From Candidatus Brocadiia bacterium (GTDB taxonomy: Bacteria > Planctomycetota > PUPC01 > DSUN01), in the NCBI GenBank assembly GCA_016782825.1, contig JADHXT010000016.1, positions 1 to 20,716 on the forward strand: 20,716 nt of DNA, written 5' to 3'. This document shows, piece after piece, positions 8,401 to 16,049 of the stretch. Positions within the stretch are counted from its first letter, which is position 1. Each line of letters starts with the position of its first letter. A program made the position numbers and the translations under genes. The notes beneath the pieces were generated by a model that worked only from the letters and a program-made list of their open reading frames with translations, did not search any database and had not been told where the DNA came from.

Positions 8401-9795
8401 GTCGTCGAGCGCCTGGATGGCGTTGCCCACACGGTCGCGACGCGGGATGTCGAGCGAGAGCCCGACGGTGATCTCGGCGCCCGGTGGCACGGCCACCACC
8501 TCGCCCATGCGAGCGGCACGAATGAGGTGGGGCGCGGCGAGCGTGAGGTCGAGGGCGCGCACGATGCCGCCTTCCTCTGCCCACGCACAGCCGGCGCGCA
8601 GGCCGGCCAGCACGTCGGCGGCCTCGCGGCCCGGGCACAGGACGTGGGTGCGCGCGGCCTCGCCTGGCCAGAAGTGGGTGGCGGCCGAACGGAAGCCCGA
8701 GGCGGCCGACGCCCCGGTGATGCGGAAGCCCTGGTCGAGCAGGCGGTCCCAGGTTCCGCCGAGGCGCGCCACGTTCGGGCTCCAGCGTTCGGTGTAGCCC
8801 TGGTCGCGGCGGCACTCGCGGAGGCCGAGGAGGTCCGCGGGGGACGGGCCGAGGAAGGGCCAGGAGCCTGGGTCGACGGCTCCGCTGGCGAAGAGCAGGG
8901 GGAGTGGCTCGTGTGGCGTGGGTGTGGCCTCACCCGTTGTGAGGCGGGAGAGATGGCGGCTCGGGTCAGCGTGCGACACCGCGAGCAGGTCCCCCGCCGC
9001 CGAACTCCAGCGCACGCCGCGAAGCAGCGTGGGCGCGGGGGTGGGGAGCTGGCCGCGCAGGATGCGTCCTGGGGCGTCGTGCCATTCGCGGGCGACCACC
9101 ACGAAGTCGCATCCGTTGGCCTGCGCGTGCTCGAGGGCCTCGGCCGCGCTGTCGGCGGGCACGATGGCGAGGTCGCCGGCGAGCCACTCTCCCCGCGTCC
9201 AGGGCAGGCCGTGCGCGAGGCCAAGGCGCTCGGGGCGGTAGACGTGCATGCGGCGGTGGATGAGGCGCGACCACGGAGACGATGCCTCCGCGGCGTGGTC
9301 TGGCGCCTCGGCGCGTCCCGGGCTCTCGGTACGGGCAAGCCAGCTGGCGGCCGCTCCCAGAATGCACGCGGGCAGCAGGGCGGCCAGAACGCCGGCCGTG
9401 TGGGAGCGCACCATCTGCTTGCCCATGTGTTCCAGGGCTTCCACGGCATAGGGCTCGAGCCGCAGGCGACGGCGGATATAGGCCACGTAGGCCAGGAGGA
9501 CGCCCAGGTAGAGCGCGGCGACGAGCTGGAACGCGGCCGCGCCCGCCTCGGGTGCCTGTAACCCGCGGGCCTGGCGAATCAGGGAGTGGAAGAAGAAGAC
9601 GTCCATCACGGGCGAATCAGCGTGCGCGCCGCGCAGCCACGCGATCGCGTCGGGCACGAGGGCCATCAGCCCGCCCGCCGTGGCCACCAGCGGCAGGTAG
9701 ATCAGGGCGCGGCGTCGCACGAAGAAGAGTACGAGCCCTCCCACCACCATCGAGGTGGTCATTCCCGCCGCGAAATGGACCGATGGCAGGGCCAT
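5464..9795 (-). CDS. 1443-residue mosaic: four-helix domain, PHP-like, GH123/DUF4091-like and Fn3
   Basis: Domain order as I read it. Residues 1-155 hold four hydrophobic helices (about 10-27, 31-53, 87-107, 134-153) resembling the YdjM/DUF457 membrane family, with H7, D49 and H70. Residues 175-545 follow the layout of CehA/McbA-type PHP hydrolases (EALEHAQANGCDFVVV, later RTHVLCPG and NPVYVLV). However, the usual metal-binding DLHxH and TDHN motifs are replaced by DLAIV and AREWHD. Residues 580-740 look like a beta-sandwich. Residues 840-1270 resemble GH123/DUF4091 (ESFQLVV; RDGIEDYHALW), but no Asp-Glu catalytic pair is seen at the expected place. Residues 1349-1440 are a fibronectin type III domain (PPTGLQA, AYHVYRS, YYYCIRS). 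AGGAGAG precedes ATG 9795. The bulk is probably extracytoplasmic. Function unknown; a structural or glycan-binding role is inference. Confidence 0.78.
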   Translation of the reverse strand: MALPSVHFAAGMTTSMVVGGLVLFFVRRRALIYLPLVATAGGLMALVPDAIAWLRGAHADSPVMDVFFFHSLIRQARGLQAPEAGAAAFQLVAALYLGVLLAYVAYIRRRLRLEPYAVEALEHMGKQMVRSHTAGVLAALLPACILGAAASWLARTESPGRAEAPDHAAEASSPWSRLIHRRMHVYRPERLGLAHGLPWTRGEWLAGDLAIVPADSAAEALEHAQANGCDFVVVAREWHDAPGRILRGQLPTPAPTLLRGVRWSSAAGDLLAVSHADPSRHLSRLTTGEATPTPHEPLPLLFASGAVDPGSWPFLGPSPADLLGLRECRRDQGYTERWSPNVARLGGTWDRLLDQGFRITGASAASGFRSAATHFWPGEAARTHVLCPGREAADVLAGLRAGCAWAEEGGIVRALDLTLAAPHLIRAARMGEVVAVPPGAEITVGLSLDIPRRDRVGNAIQALDDVEFISNYTGQPQVMKRFDDVRPTHSGQPRHLRHMVPAVADHNDGLGFYIRARGRRRNPNGTDHWFHTNPVYVLVRPLPPPREVERPMQVAAARPSRGPDAKHAPAKGTPEGPGLSPKELNRARAIIGLPNDAPVLQIETFRKKPARHWAGAWHKYAEHRGPAMGDTALGLRYDRTTRLTDDARLFFRCFVADCAHLAILLHTSASPKPYPLLRVVPDRKWVVVDLPIADGFFAPEDAPPRLLQPTELQAIEWRAMGLSPESRIRITDFAIYRHTPSRRRDQFRRRLEALALDLGDGLKHDPGSPGWRQRGSDTLTRINALRTQTDPMKPVPTADALAGFENQLDSLAAVIRQLRCEGLMYRAFQITEPRLAVAIESPLRRVSTRDPARGFHERIFPHVELHAAGGEAESFQLVVMALWKPLEAVQVTWAKLPTTVAGPGGGEGPDATLPATAVRTFLVDDVVVPPRASLPADRTGPVPDRLVPFAPFRIEPGALRSVLVDLLVPIDLPPGSYEGTLAVRARDVKPVLVAVKLHRLDYALDSAPLPVLALVQPGVGGSAATRRLVRRRTYAQLLQHKVTPMLHPVAHEAAGLEDAEFCLQRGARLAVLHDAGDQMPSDTEPPMVHAARIAQTLRRAAHGRAGAVLVSFQATGTARMGAVKAFSALTRKFPDLQWIARGGGDVPRDLRADYWVRPLVTDALTLPPDEQLAIRRARSIQREAWGLRTGAACYPDVNLTLANDLLAVRLLPWMAWRHGVRALLLPGAFDKDAEATGDGSLLYHGADHTVLPSLRLVALRDGIEDYHALWALWRRAGQLRQRAREQSVGLLASADRILNQLHLRTGSLQRPSRDQAGLARSRLSLVRMVERIQAAWWQRVDRQDIAGLPAPPTGLQATSGDRRVTLAWTRSTDRNVAAYHVYRSTQPTLGYARVNPFPVTVPHFEDTAVANGTRYYYCIRSARDPKFQGPRSDVAHAMPMPPR

Positions 9796-9816
9796 GCGAT
9801 CGCTCTCCTGTGTGGC

Positions 9817-10245
9817 CTAACGGCCCCAACGATGCCGGCTGCGACTGCCGGAGGAATCCGTGGGCTTGCTCTGCTTGCGGTCGCCAGGCCCTTCGCGCTC
9901 CCAGCGGAGCAGCGATGCGGTGGAGAAGCACCACGACAGAAACACCACGTAGGCCAACACGAACGCCGCCGCCGCCGCCACCAGCCCGGCGATGGCGATG
10001 GTCTCCTGCCCGGCAAGCCACGGGTGGAGCCAGGCGTACCCGAAGCACACGTTGGCCAGCGGGTGGGTCGTGTGTGGCGCTCCGACCAGATAGGGCAGCT
10101 CGCCCCAGAAGCCGCACAGCAGCACAGCGGCCGGCAGCCACAACGCCACGGCGGCCCGCCGCTTGGTCGGCACGCACACGACGGCCACCGACCCGAGGGT
10201 CGCGCCGCACAACGCGCCGAAGAGGAAATGGGTGGCAGGTCCCAT
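9817..10245 (-). CDS. Small four-helix membrane protein, YdjM/DUF457-like
   Basis: This 142-residue protein has about four hydrophobic segments (5-25, 33-54, 62-78, 83-110) and a basic, hydrophilic tail rich in Ser, Arg and Lys. Conserved-looking polar residues are H6 (GPATHFLFG), E49 (FWGELPYL), H58/H61 and H74. Their positions line up with the first domain of the following 1443-residue protein, so the two are probably paralogous. The YdjM/DUF457 family is annotated as membrane-bound metal-dependent hydrolase, but no activity can be claimed here. ATG 10245 shares its first base with the TGA of the upstream glycosyltransferase, and a GAAGGGGG ribosome site lies just upstream. The gene is followed after 21 bases by the mosaic gene. 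Confidence 0.8.
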   Translation of the reverse strand: MGPATHFLFGALCGATLGSVAVVCVPTKRRAAVALWLPAAVLLCGFWGELPYLVGAPHTTHPLANVCFGYAWLHPWLAGQETIAIAGLVAAAAAFVLAYVVFLSWCFSTASLLRWEREGPGDRKQSKPTDSSGSRSRHRWGR

Positions 10246-11264
10246 CACTCGGCCCCCTTCCCTTCCTCGCCGGGCTGGCCGTCCGCGGGCGAGGGCGCCT
10301 TCGATGCATCCAGCACGCGGCCCTGGCGGAGCAGGCGGCGAAGGCGCCACTGCCCCTTCAGGCATCCCCAGATCGACCCGCTGGCCTGCACGCTCCAGTA
10401 GAACGGCCTGGCCACGTCGAGCGCCGTGCCGCGGCCCACCATGAGTTTGATGCCGCGGTACACGACGGCGGCCGCGTGGCGCACGATGGCCAGGGCGTGG
10501 CGACGCTTCCAGCCGCGCATCCGCTCGGCTACGCCGGGGTCGAACTGGGAGTGCAGCACGCCGTCGGCGGCAAACCGCGCGGCCTGCTGGAAAAACTCGC
10601 GCATCGACCCCCGCGCCTCGTGCCAGATCAGGGCCTGCGGCGCGTAGGCGGTGCGGTAGGGCGTCTGCTGTCCCATGCGGCGGTGGAACTCGCGGTCGGC
10701 TCCCGAGGTGTAGGTGAGCGCGTCGTAGCCGCCGATGGCCTCCACCACCTGGCGCCGCAGGAGATTGTTGCCGCCGCCCCACGGTGGCGTGCGCACGCCC
10801 TTGCCGTCGAAGTGGCGTTCGATGTTGAACGGGTCGCCGGCGGCGTAGAAGCGCTGAGCGAGGGTCTTGCCTGGCTCCACCTTGGTGCGGCCCACGGCGC
10901 AGCCGGCGGCCTCGTCGGCCTCGAGCGCCTGCGTCAGGTGGGTCAGCCACGTGGGCTCGGCGAAGCAATCGGCGTCGATGTTCGCCAGGAAGGGGGCGCG
11001 GCTGTAGTGCCAGGCGCGATTGCGTGCCGCGGGCCAGCCGCGCCGCGTCTCGTCCAGGCACGCCACGCGCAGGCAGCCGCCCTGGGGAGCCGTGGTGCGG
11101 TAGCCGCGTGCAATGGTGCGTGTGTCGTCGGTCGAGGCATTGTCCACGACGATGATCTCGTAGTGCGGATAATCGAGCGCCAGGAGCGCGTCCAGGCACC
11201 GGGCCATGCTCCGCCTACTGTTGTACGCGGCAACGACGACGGACACAAGTGGCACGTTGCTCAC
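10245..11264 (-). CDS. Family 2 glycosyltransferase
   Basis: This 339-residue inverting glycosyltransferase has a GT-A fold. It begins directly with the family strand VSVVVAAYNS (7-16), followed by IIVVDNASTDDT (37-48), the metal/nucleotide-sugar site NIDADC (95-100; D97 and D99) and the acceptor-side SGADREFHRR (187-196). It would add a sugar to the growing lipid-linked glycan at the cytoplasmic face of the inner membrane. GTG 11264 is chosen as start because it overlaps the preceding deacetylase stop by four bases (GTGA) and has GGGAGAGGGGG upstream. A longer frame exists to 11333 but adds only sequence overlapping that gene. The C-terminal third is Arg-rich with a moderately hydrophobic stretch, which may be membrane-associated. 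The sugar donor is not predictable. Confidence 0.9.
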   Translation of the reverse strand: MSNVPLVSVVVAAYNSRRSMARCLDALLALDYPHYEIIVVDNASTDDTRTIARGYRTTAPQGGCLRVACLDETRRGWPAARNRAWHYSRAPFLANIDADCFAEPTWLTHLTQALEADEAAGCAVGRTKVEPGKTLAQRFYAAGDPFNIERHFDGKGVRTPPWGGGNNLLRRQVVEAIGGYDALTYTSGADREFHRRMGQQTPYRTAYAPQALIWHEARGSMREFFQQAARFAADGVLHSQFDPGVAERMRGWKRRHALAIVRHAAAVVYRGIKLMVGRGTALDVARPFYWSVQASGSIWGCLKGQWRLRRLLRQGRVLDASKAPSPADGQPGEEGKGAE

Positions 11265-12316
11265 GGCCGCCCCCTCTCCCTGCGCCCGAGGAGGCAGGAG
11301 CGGAGGCGACGCAGCAGATGAGCGAAGCCGCACATCTCGGCCTCGAACTCGATGGGGGCGATCGTGCTGCCGTCCACGAAGCGGTGCAGGGCCATGCGCT
11401 CGGTGGCGGGGGTGTTGAGCCCGCTATCGCACGTGGCGGCGCTCTGGATGCCGGCTTCGCGCAGCAGGGCGAAGTGGCGGGGCGAGTAGGTGCCGTCGGG
11501 GTAGCAGAAGTGGTCGAGGGGGCGGCCGACGAGCGGCTCGAGCGCGGCGCGGTTGTCGCTGATCTCGCGCAGGAGTCCCTCTTTGTCTTTGGGGAGCACG
11601 TGGCGGTGGGTGTGGAGCTGGATATCGAGCCCTTCGGCCGCGGCGTCGCGAAGCTCGTCGGGCGTCATGAGCGAGAAGAGGCGCCAGTCGGCCACGAGGC
11701 CGTAGTCCACACCGAGGCGCTGGCCGAGCTGGCGCGAGAGGGCCACGCGGTGGTCCTCGGTGAGGTTCTTCTCCGCGTGGGTGATGATCTGCCACATGGC
11801 GTCGTGCCGTGCGGCGGGGTCGGTGAGGTCGATGGGGCTTGCTGCTTCGATGCTGAGGTCGGAGACGTCGAGTTGCTTGGCTTCGGTCTTCCACATCATG
11901 TACTGCACCACGAGGCGGAAGATGGGCGTCTGCTTCGTCACGTAGTACGTCGTGGCGTAGACGGTGGCGGGGAAGCCGTGTTGCTCGAGCACGGGCAGTG
12001 CCAGCCGCTGGATGCTGTGCCAGCCGTCGTCGAAGGTGATGACGGTGGCGCCGGGCGGCAGGTCGCCGCGGTCGAGGCGTCGGATGGCCTCGTCCAGTCC
12101 GAGCACGGGATATCCCTTCCTGGCCAGATAGGCCATGCGGTCGCGGAAGGTGTCGAGCTGGATGAACACGCTGGGGCGGAACTGCCCTTCGTCGGCCATG
12201 GCCACGCCGTGGTAGCACAGAATGCGCAGACCGCGCCGCGTGAGCCACCGGGCCACGTGAAACAGCCCCAGCAGCCTGGCCGCGCAATAGGTCGCTTTCT
12301 TGATGCGTTGGCGCAT
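11261..12316 (-). CDS. Polysaccharide deacetylase (NodB/CE4 fold)
   Basis: This 351-residue protein has the NodB homology signatures: YHGV (35-38), TFDDG (94-98, with D96 as catalytic base and D97 as metal ligand), HTHRH (235-239, metal histidines) and CYPDGTYSP (271-279). CE4 enzymes remove N- or O-acetyl groups from glycans with a metal ion. An insertion of about 100 residues (125-225) separates the first two catalytic motifs. There is no clear signal peptide, although residues 10-25 are mildly hydrophobic, so location is uncertain. It overlaps the upstream double-GNAT gene by one base (TGATG) and the downstream glycosyltransferase by four (GTGA), so it is translated as part of one block. 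GGGGAAGG precedes the ATG. It may deacetylate amino sugars so that the adjacent GNAT proteins can attach other acyl groups; this is inference. Confidence 0.88.
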   Translation of the reverse strand: MRQRIKKATYCAARLLGLFHVARWLTRRGLRILCYHGVAMADEGQFRPSVFIQLDTFRDRMAYLARKGYPVLGLDEAIRRLDRGDLPPGATVITFDDGWHSIQRLALPVLEQHGFPATVYATTYYVTKQTPIFRLVVQYMMWKTEAKQLDVSDLSIEAASPIDLTDPAARHDAMWQIITHAEKNLTEDHRVALSRQLGQRLGVDYGLVADWRLFSLMTPDELRDAAAEGLDIQLHTHRHVLPKDKEGLLREISDNRAALEPLVGRPLDHFCYPDGTYSPRHFALLREAGIQSAATCDSGLNTPATERMALHRFVDGSTIAPIEFEAEMCGFAHLLRRLRSCLLGRRERGRP

Positions 12317-14031
12317 CAGCCTTCCCCCACTTCGATACGGCACGCGGGCGTCTTCTCGCACCACCGGCGCGCCCGCCCGCACACCACGCGCTCGAACAGG
12401 GAGCACTCGTGAGCGAATCCCACCTTCTCCACCACGTGGCGCGACGGCGCGTTGTCGCTCAGCACGGCGATGTAGGCGCGGGCGGCACCGAAGCAGGTGG
12501 CCGCCTCGTGGAGCATCTGCCGCAGCGCCGCCGTGTAGTGGCCGCGGCCCCGAGCCCAAGCCGGCGTGTAGAAGCCATACAGGGTCACCGAGTCGGGCGG
12601 GAAGCGCACGGGTTGGTGCACCTCCGACAGGAACGCGGATGCCTGGCGTTCGGCCAGCCAGCCCACGTGGGCGAGCCGACCGTCCTCGACGCGCGCGTAC
12701 GCGTGGTGCCCCTGCTCCAGCCGCGCGAGCGCCTGTGCGAGGAAGGCCTGCCGCGGCAGGTCGGGATCATCGGGCGCGCAACATAGGATATCCGCCACGA
12801 GGTCGCGTGTCATCCCCGCCTCGGCCGTCGGCTCGGTGGCTTGGGCCACGTCGCAGGAGTAGACGCGGAGTTCGCGCTGCGACCAGGCCCACGCGGCCGC
12901 GCGTTTCGCGAGGAGCCACGGGAGGCGCACGGGGTGGCGCCGCAGCAGGCGTCCTGCCCGGCGGATCCATCGGGGGCGGATGTGGCAGAGGGCCAGCGCC
13001 CGTCGTGTGGTGCGCTCCAGCCCGCGAGTGACGCGGTGCAGCGTTCGCTGCCGGGGCGTGCCGTGCACGGTGAGCAGGTGCACTTGGTCGTGGCCGTTGG
13101 CGAATCGCTCCTTGTACTCGGCGCCGCCGGGGGTGATGTCGAGCGTCTCGACGCCTTCGGAGCCCAGGCGCTCGGCGAGGAGAAGCAGCAGCAGCTTGCC
13201 GGGCGAGTGCATGGCCAGCCGCGGCGAGTGGGCGATGATGCCCAGGTGCACCTCGGGGCCGCTGCGCACTCCCACGTGGGCCGCCGCCAACTGGTCGCCT
13301 GCCCAGAGCACGGTGGCGTGCAGGAGGCCGGGCTCGGCGTGGAGGCGCAGGTGGAAGGCGCGTTTGTGCGGGTCGTCGCGGAAGGCCACCTTGTTGTAGG
13401 CGGCGCCCTGACGCAAATCGTAGAGCGCGGCCAGCTCGTCGAGCAGCGGCGCAAAGGCGGCGGGGTCCGTGATCTGTTCGAGACGCACCTCACCGATGCG
13501 GGCCAGTCGATTGAGCCGGCTGCGGTTGCTCTTCTTGCGGAGCGAGCGGGCGATGGCGTCCGGGTCGTTGAGCCGCATGAGCGGGCGCGGATGGGCCTCC
13601 AGCTCGCACACGCTCCGTGCCGGTTCCTCTGTGACCCATCCCGTGGGCGTGCCGGGGGGCAAGTATCCGAAGAACAGGGAGCGGCCCGCCAGGGCGGCCA
13701 GAGCGGCCTGGATGAACGCGTCGGCGTCGTCGGGTTCGGCGAGCCAGCCGCGGTACTCGGCCTGGCGGTCGCCGGCTACGACGAGTCGGCCCGTGGCCTT
13801 TTCTTCGGCGAGAGCCAGCAGGCCAGCCAGCGAGCCGTCGGCGGACCGGGACGCGAGCAGCATCGGGGTGAACGCCTCGGCGTATGAATCGTACCACGCG
13901 AGGCCGAAGCCTGGACTCTGAAAGCCCGTGGCCCACGGGCAGCGGGCGTGGAGCGCCGCCCAGCTCTCGCGGAAGGAGGGGGCCCGCAGCCGTGCGGCGG
14001 CGTCGTCGTGGCAGGCGAGCTCGACGTTCAC
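12316..14031 (-). CDS. Tandem GNAT/FemAB-like acyltransferase (two acyltransferase domains)
   Basis: This 571-residue protein appears to join two GNAT-fold units. The first (about 1-345) resembles the CelD/BioF2-like Acetyltransf_6 type found in polysaccharide clusters: FQSPGFGLAWYDSY (37-50), the basic KKSNRSRLNRLAR (166-178) and GGAEYKERFA (302-311). A basic linker (340-390) leads to a second GNAT domain (about 405-560). This one has ARGRGHYTA (493-501), resembling the acyl-CoA pyrophosphate loop, and NAPSRHVVEKVGF (527-539), a typical C-terminal GNAT motif. It probably transfers acyl groups to amino sugars, though peptide aminoacylation cannot be excluded. GTG 14031 is the start: it overlaps the previous stop as GTGA and has GGAGGG 9 bases upstream. 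The open frame continues to 14694, but that part is a shadow of the glycosyltransferase. Confidence 0.82.
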   Translation of the reverse strand: MNVELACHDDAAARLRAPSFRESWAALHARCPWATGFQSPGFGLAWYDSYAEAFTPMLLASRSADGSLAGLLALAEEKATGRLVVAGDRQAEYRGWLAEPDDADAFIQAALAALAGRSLFFGYLPPGTPTGWVTEEPARSVCELEAHPRPLMRLNDPDAIARSLRKKSNRSRLNRLARIGEVRLEQITDPAAFAPLLDELAALYDLRQGAAYNKVAFRDDPHKRAFHLRLHAEPGLLHATVLWAGDQLAAAHVGVRSGPEVHLGIIAHSPRLAMHSPGKLLLLLLAERLGSEGVETLDITPGGAEYKERFANGHDQVHLLTVHGTPRQRTLHRVTRGLERTTRRALALCHIRPRWIRRAGRLLRRHPVRLPWLLAKRAAAWAWSQRELRVYSCDVAQATEPTAEAGMTRDLVADILCCAPDDPDLPRQAFLAQALARLEQGHHAYARVEDGRLAHVGWLAERQASAFLSEVHQPVRFPPDSVTLYGFYTPAWARGRGHYTAALRQMLHEAATCFGAARAYIAVLSDNAPSRHVVEKVGFAHECSLFERVVCGRARRWCEKTPACRIEVGEG

Positions 14032-14963
14032 GATGCGCTGCCCTCCGCGCGACCGGCCCGCCGTGCGTGGCGGCGCTTCGCGAGGCGCGTCCGCAGGCCC
14101 GCCGGCAGCAGGGAGAACGCCAGCCAGGCCCAGCCAGCGGGGTCCAGCGGCCGGCGGGCCAGCGCCGCGAGCAACGCGCGGCGCCCCGCCGCCCATCGCC
14201 CCGCGCGAAGCTGGTTGATGGCGAACCGCCGTGGCGCGCCCCGGATGATGCGCCGGCAGATGCTCTTCGTGCGGGGGTCGTCGCTTTCGCGCGCGGTGCG
14301 CTCCAGCACCTCGACCACCCCGGCCTGCGCTTTGTCGCTCATGGACCAGAGCCCGCCGGGGGTTTCGCGATGGCGCACGAGCACGCGGTCGGCGCAGGCG
14401 TAGTGGTAGTGGCGGGCGATGCGTATCCACAGGTGCCAGTCCTCGGCCCAGCTCATGTCCTCGGGGAAGGCGCCGACCTTGTCGAAGCACTCGCGGCGAA
14501 CGACGGGACACGACGCGGGCACGTAGCTGCGCTCGAGCATCGGGTAGTAGACGGCGCCGGTCGGGCAGTCCCAGGGCGTGGTGGGCAGGGGCTGGCCGTC
14601 GGGGTCCATGCGTTCGAAGCGGCAGTAGACGAGGCCCACGCGGCCGGCGTCGTCGAACAGGGGCATCTGCTGCGCGAGCTTGTCGGGCAGCCACAGGTCG
14701 TCGGCGTCGAGGAAGGCGACGAACGGGCCGCGGGCCTCGCGGATGCCGCGATTGCGGGCCGTCGAGGGGCCGCCGTTGTCCTGGCGGATGCAGCGCACGG
14801 GCTCGCCGTATTCCTCCACGATGGCCGCGGTGCCGTCCGTCGAGCCGTCGTCCACCACCACCACCTCGGAGTCGCGATAGGTCTGCGCCAGGACGGAGTC
14901 GACCGTCTTGCGGATGAACCGCTCGGCGTTGTAGGCGGGGATGACCACGCTGACGGTTGGCAT
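14028..14963 (-). CDS. Family 2 glycosyltransferase
   Basis: This 311-residue GT-A enzyme begins with TVSVVIPAYNAERFI (3-17). It continues with VVVVDDGSTDGT (34-45), GGPSTARNRG (64-73), FLDADD (84-89; D86 and D88 as the metal-binding DxD) and WAEDWHLWIRIA (172-183). It is a close match to the WcaA-type family that elongates surface glycans in the cytoplasm. The C-terminal 60 residues are basic, with a short hydrophobic patch (WAWLAFSLLPAG), suggesting peripheral membrane contact. ATG 14963 shares a base with the previous TGA, and GGAGGG lies 9 bases upstream. The gene sits between two GNAT genes, so addition of a sugar and its acylation may be coordinated. The donor sugar is unknown. Confidence 0.92.
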   Translation of the reverse strand: MPTVSVVIPAYNAERFIRKTVDSVLAQTYRDSEVVVVDDGSTDGTAAIVEEYGEPVRCIRQDNGGPSTARNRGIREARGPFVAFLDADDLWLPDKLAQQMPLFDDAGRVGLVYCRFERMDPDGQPLPTTPWDCPTGAVYYPMLERSYVPASCPVVRRECFDKVGAFPEDMSWAEDWHLWIRIARHYHYACADRVLVRHRETPGGLWSMSDKAQAGVVEVLERTARESDDPRTKSICRRIIRGAPRRFAINQLRAGRWAAGRRALLAALARRPLDPAGWAWLAFSLLPAGLRTRLAKRRHARRAGRAEGSAS

Positions 14964-16003
14964 CAGTGGCTGCCCTCCGCTGGCGGGTCGAGGAAGGGCG
15001 CTCGCAGGTCGTTGTCGCCCCAGCCGAGGTTCACGAGCCAGCCCGATGTGTCGGCGGGGACGGCGATCTTGCCCCGCAGGCTGCCGAGTGCGAAGGGCCT
15101 CTCGGCCGCGGCGGCGCGGAATCGGGAGCGCTCGTACACTGGCTGCATGGCGGGATGCGAGCAGGCGAGGGTCGCCGCACGGGGACGCTCGTCGTCGCGC
15201 GACGCGTCCACGAGGCTCAGGAGCACGCCGCAGGCAAGGGCGGAAGGGGCGATGCCGTCGGCGTGGGCCACCACAAGCCGGTCGGGACGGTCGTTGAGCA
15301 CCACGTAGCCGGCGGTGGCGTCGCCATCCAGAATGCGGAACAGGCGGTACCGCACGAAGGGCAGATCGAGGCCGTAGCGCCACCGCAGGTAGTCCACGCC
15401 GGGCGCGAAGCGGAGGCTGAAGGGCGAGCGGTCGGGCAGCAGGTCGTCGGTGTAGGCGCGCTCCTCGACCACCGCCAGCCGCGCGGCCTCGGCGGGAAGG
15501 CGCGCCGCGCACTCGGCCAGGCTCGTGCGCCGTGCGGCCAGGACGGCGCGCCGCGCCAGGCGGCGCCAGACGGGCTCGCCGGGCCGCGGCTCGTAGGCCT
15601 GGTTCAGGTGGTAGAGCTTCACGCCGGGGTAGTAGGTCCACTGCTGCTGGCGGAGGATGCGATGGGTGTCGGCGCTGCCACCGAAGACAAGGCCGGCGGG
15701 GCACGTCTTGAGCCACTGCATGAACAGGTAGCCGCCGGCGCCGGGCTGGAGCGTGTAGAAGCTGCTGCCGAAGCCGACGGTCAGCGCGTCGTCGCCGCAG
15801 GCGAGGGGCATGCGCTCCACGCCCACGGTGCCGGCCACCGTGCCGTCGTCGGCCAGGAACAGGTGCAGGCTGCACCACTCGCTGGCCGCGTAGTAGTGGT
15901 CGACGAACGGGCGGTGGAGCAGGCTGGTGGCCTGGGCCACCTGCTCGGCGGCGCGGCGGAGCAGGCCGAAGTGTTCGGGCGTGTATTGCACGAGTTGCGC
16001 CAT
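14963..16003 (-). CDS. GNAT-family N-acyltransferase
   Basis: This 346-residue protein has GNAT-like features. The N-terminus VQYTPEHFGLLRR (5-17) is the common first strand and helix. Later come VAGTVGVERM (56-65), the glycine-rich FGGSADTHRI (107-116) at about the acyl-CoA site, and YYPGVKLYHLNQ (124-135). A second half (about 200-320) with LRWRYGLD and RYRLFRI resembles another GNAT-type half, so the protein may be a double fold like its neighbour. The substrate is unknown; an amino sugar of the surface glycan is likely from context. ATG 16003 has only a weak ribosome site, and a 46-base gap, the second largest inside the block, separates it from the MaoC-SDR gene. It shares one base with the next glycosyltransferase start. 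Confidence 0.75.
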   Translation of the reverse strand: MAQLVQYTPEHFGLLRRAAEQVAQATSLLHRPFVDHYYAASEWCSLHLFLADDGTVAGTVGVERMPLACGDDALTVGFGSSFYTLQPGAGGYLFMQWLKTCPAGLVFGGSADTHRILRQQQWTYYPGVKLYHLNQAYEPRPGEPVWRRLARRAVLAARRTSLAECAARLPAEAARLAVVEERAYTDDLLPDRSPFSLRFAPGVDYLRWRYGLDLPFVRYRLFRILDGDATAGYVVLNDRPDRLVVAHADGIAPSALACGVLLSLVDASRDDERPRAATLACSHPAMQPVYERSRFRAAAAERPFALGSLRGKIAVPADTSGWLVNLGWGDNDLRAPFLDPPAEGSH

Positions 16004-16049
16004 GCGCGTTGCATTCCGCCGAGGGTCGCGGCTCGGAGTGCCGGGGGTG

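Noticed and set aside
5266..9561. A 1431-codon open frame on the plus strand opposite the mosaic gene
   Set aside because: It is an antisense shadow caused by high GC content: its translation is low-complexity (Gly, Ala, Arg, Val, His-rich) with no recognisable domain, while the minus-strand frame has clear domains and a ribosome site.
14032..14694. Upstream extension of the double-GNAT frame to 792 residues
   Set aside because: The extra 221 residues are Arg/Pro/Ala-rich shadow of the glycosyltransferase gene. The GTG at 14031 has a good ribosome site and the usual GTGA overlap.
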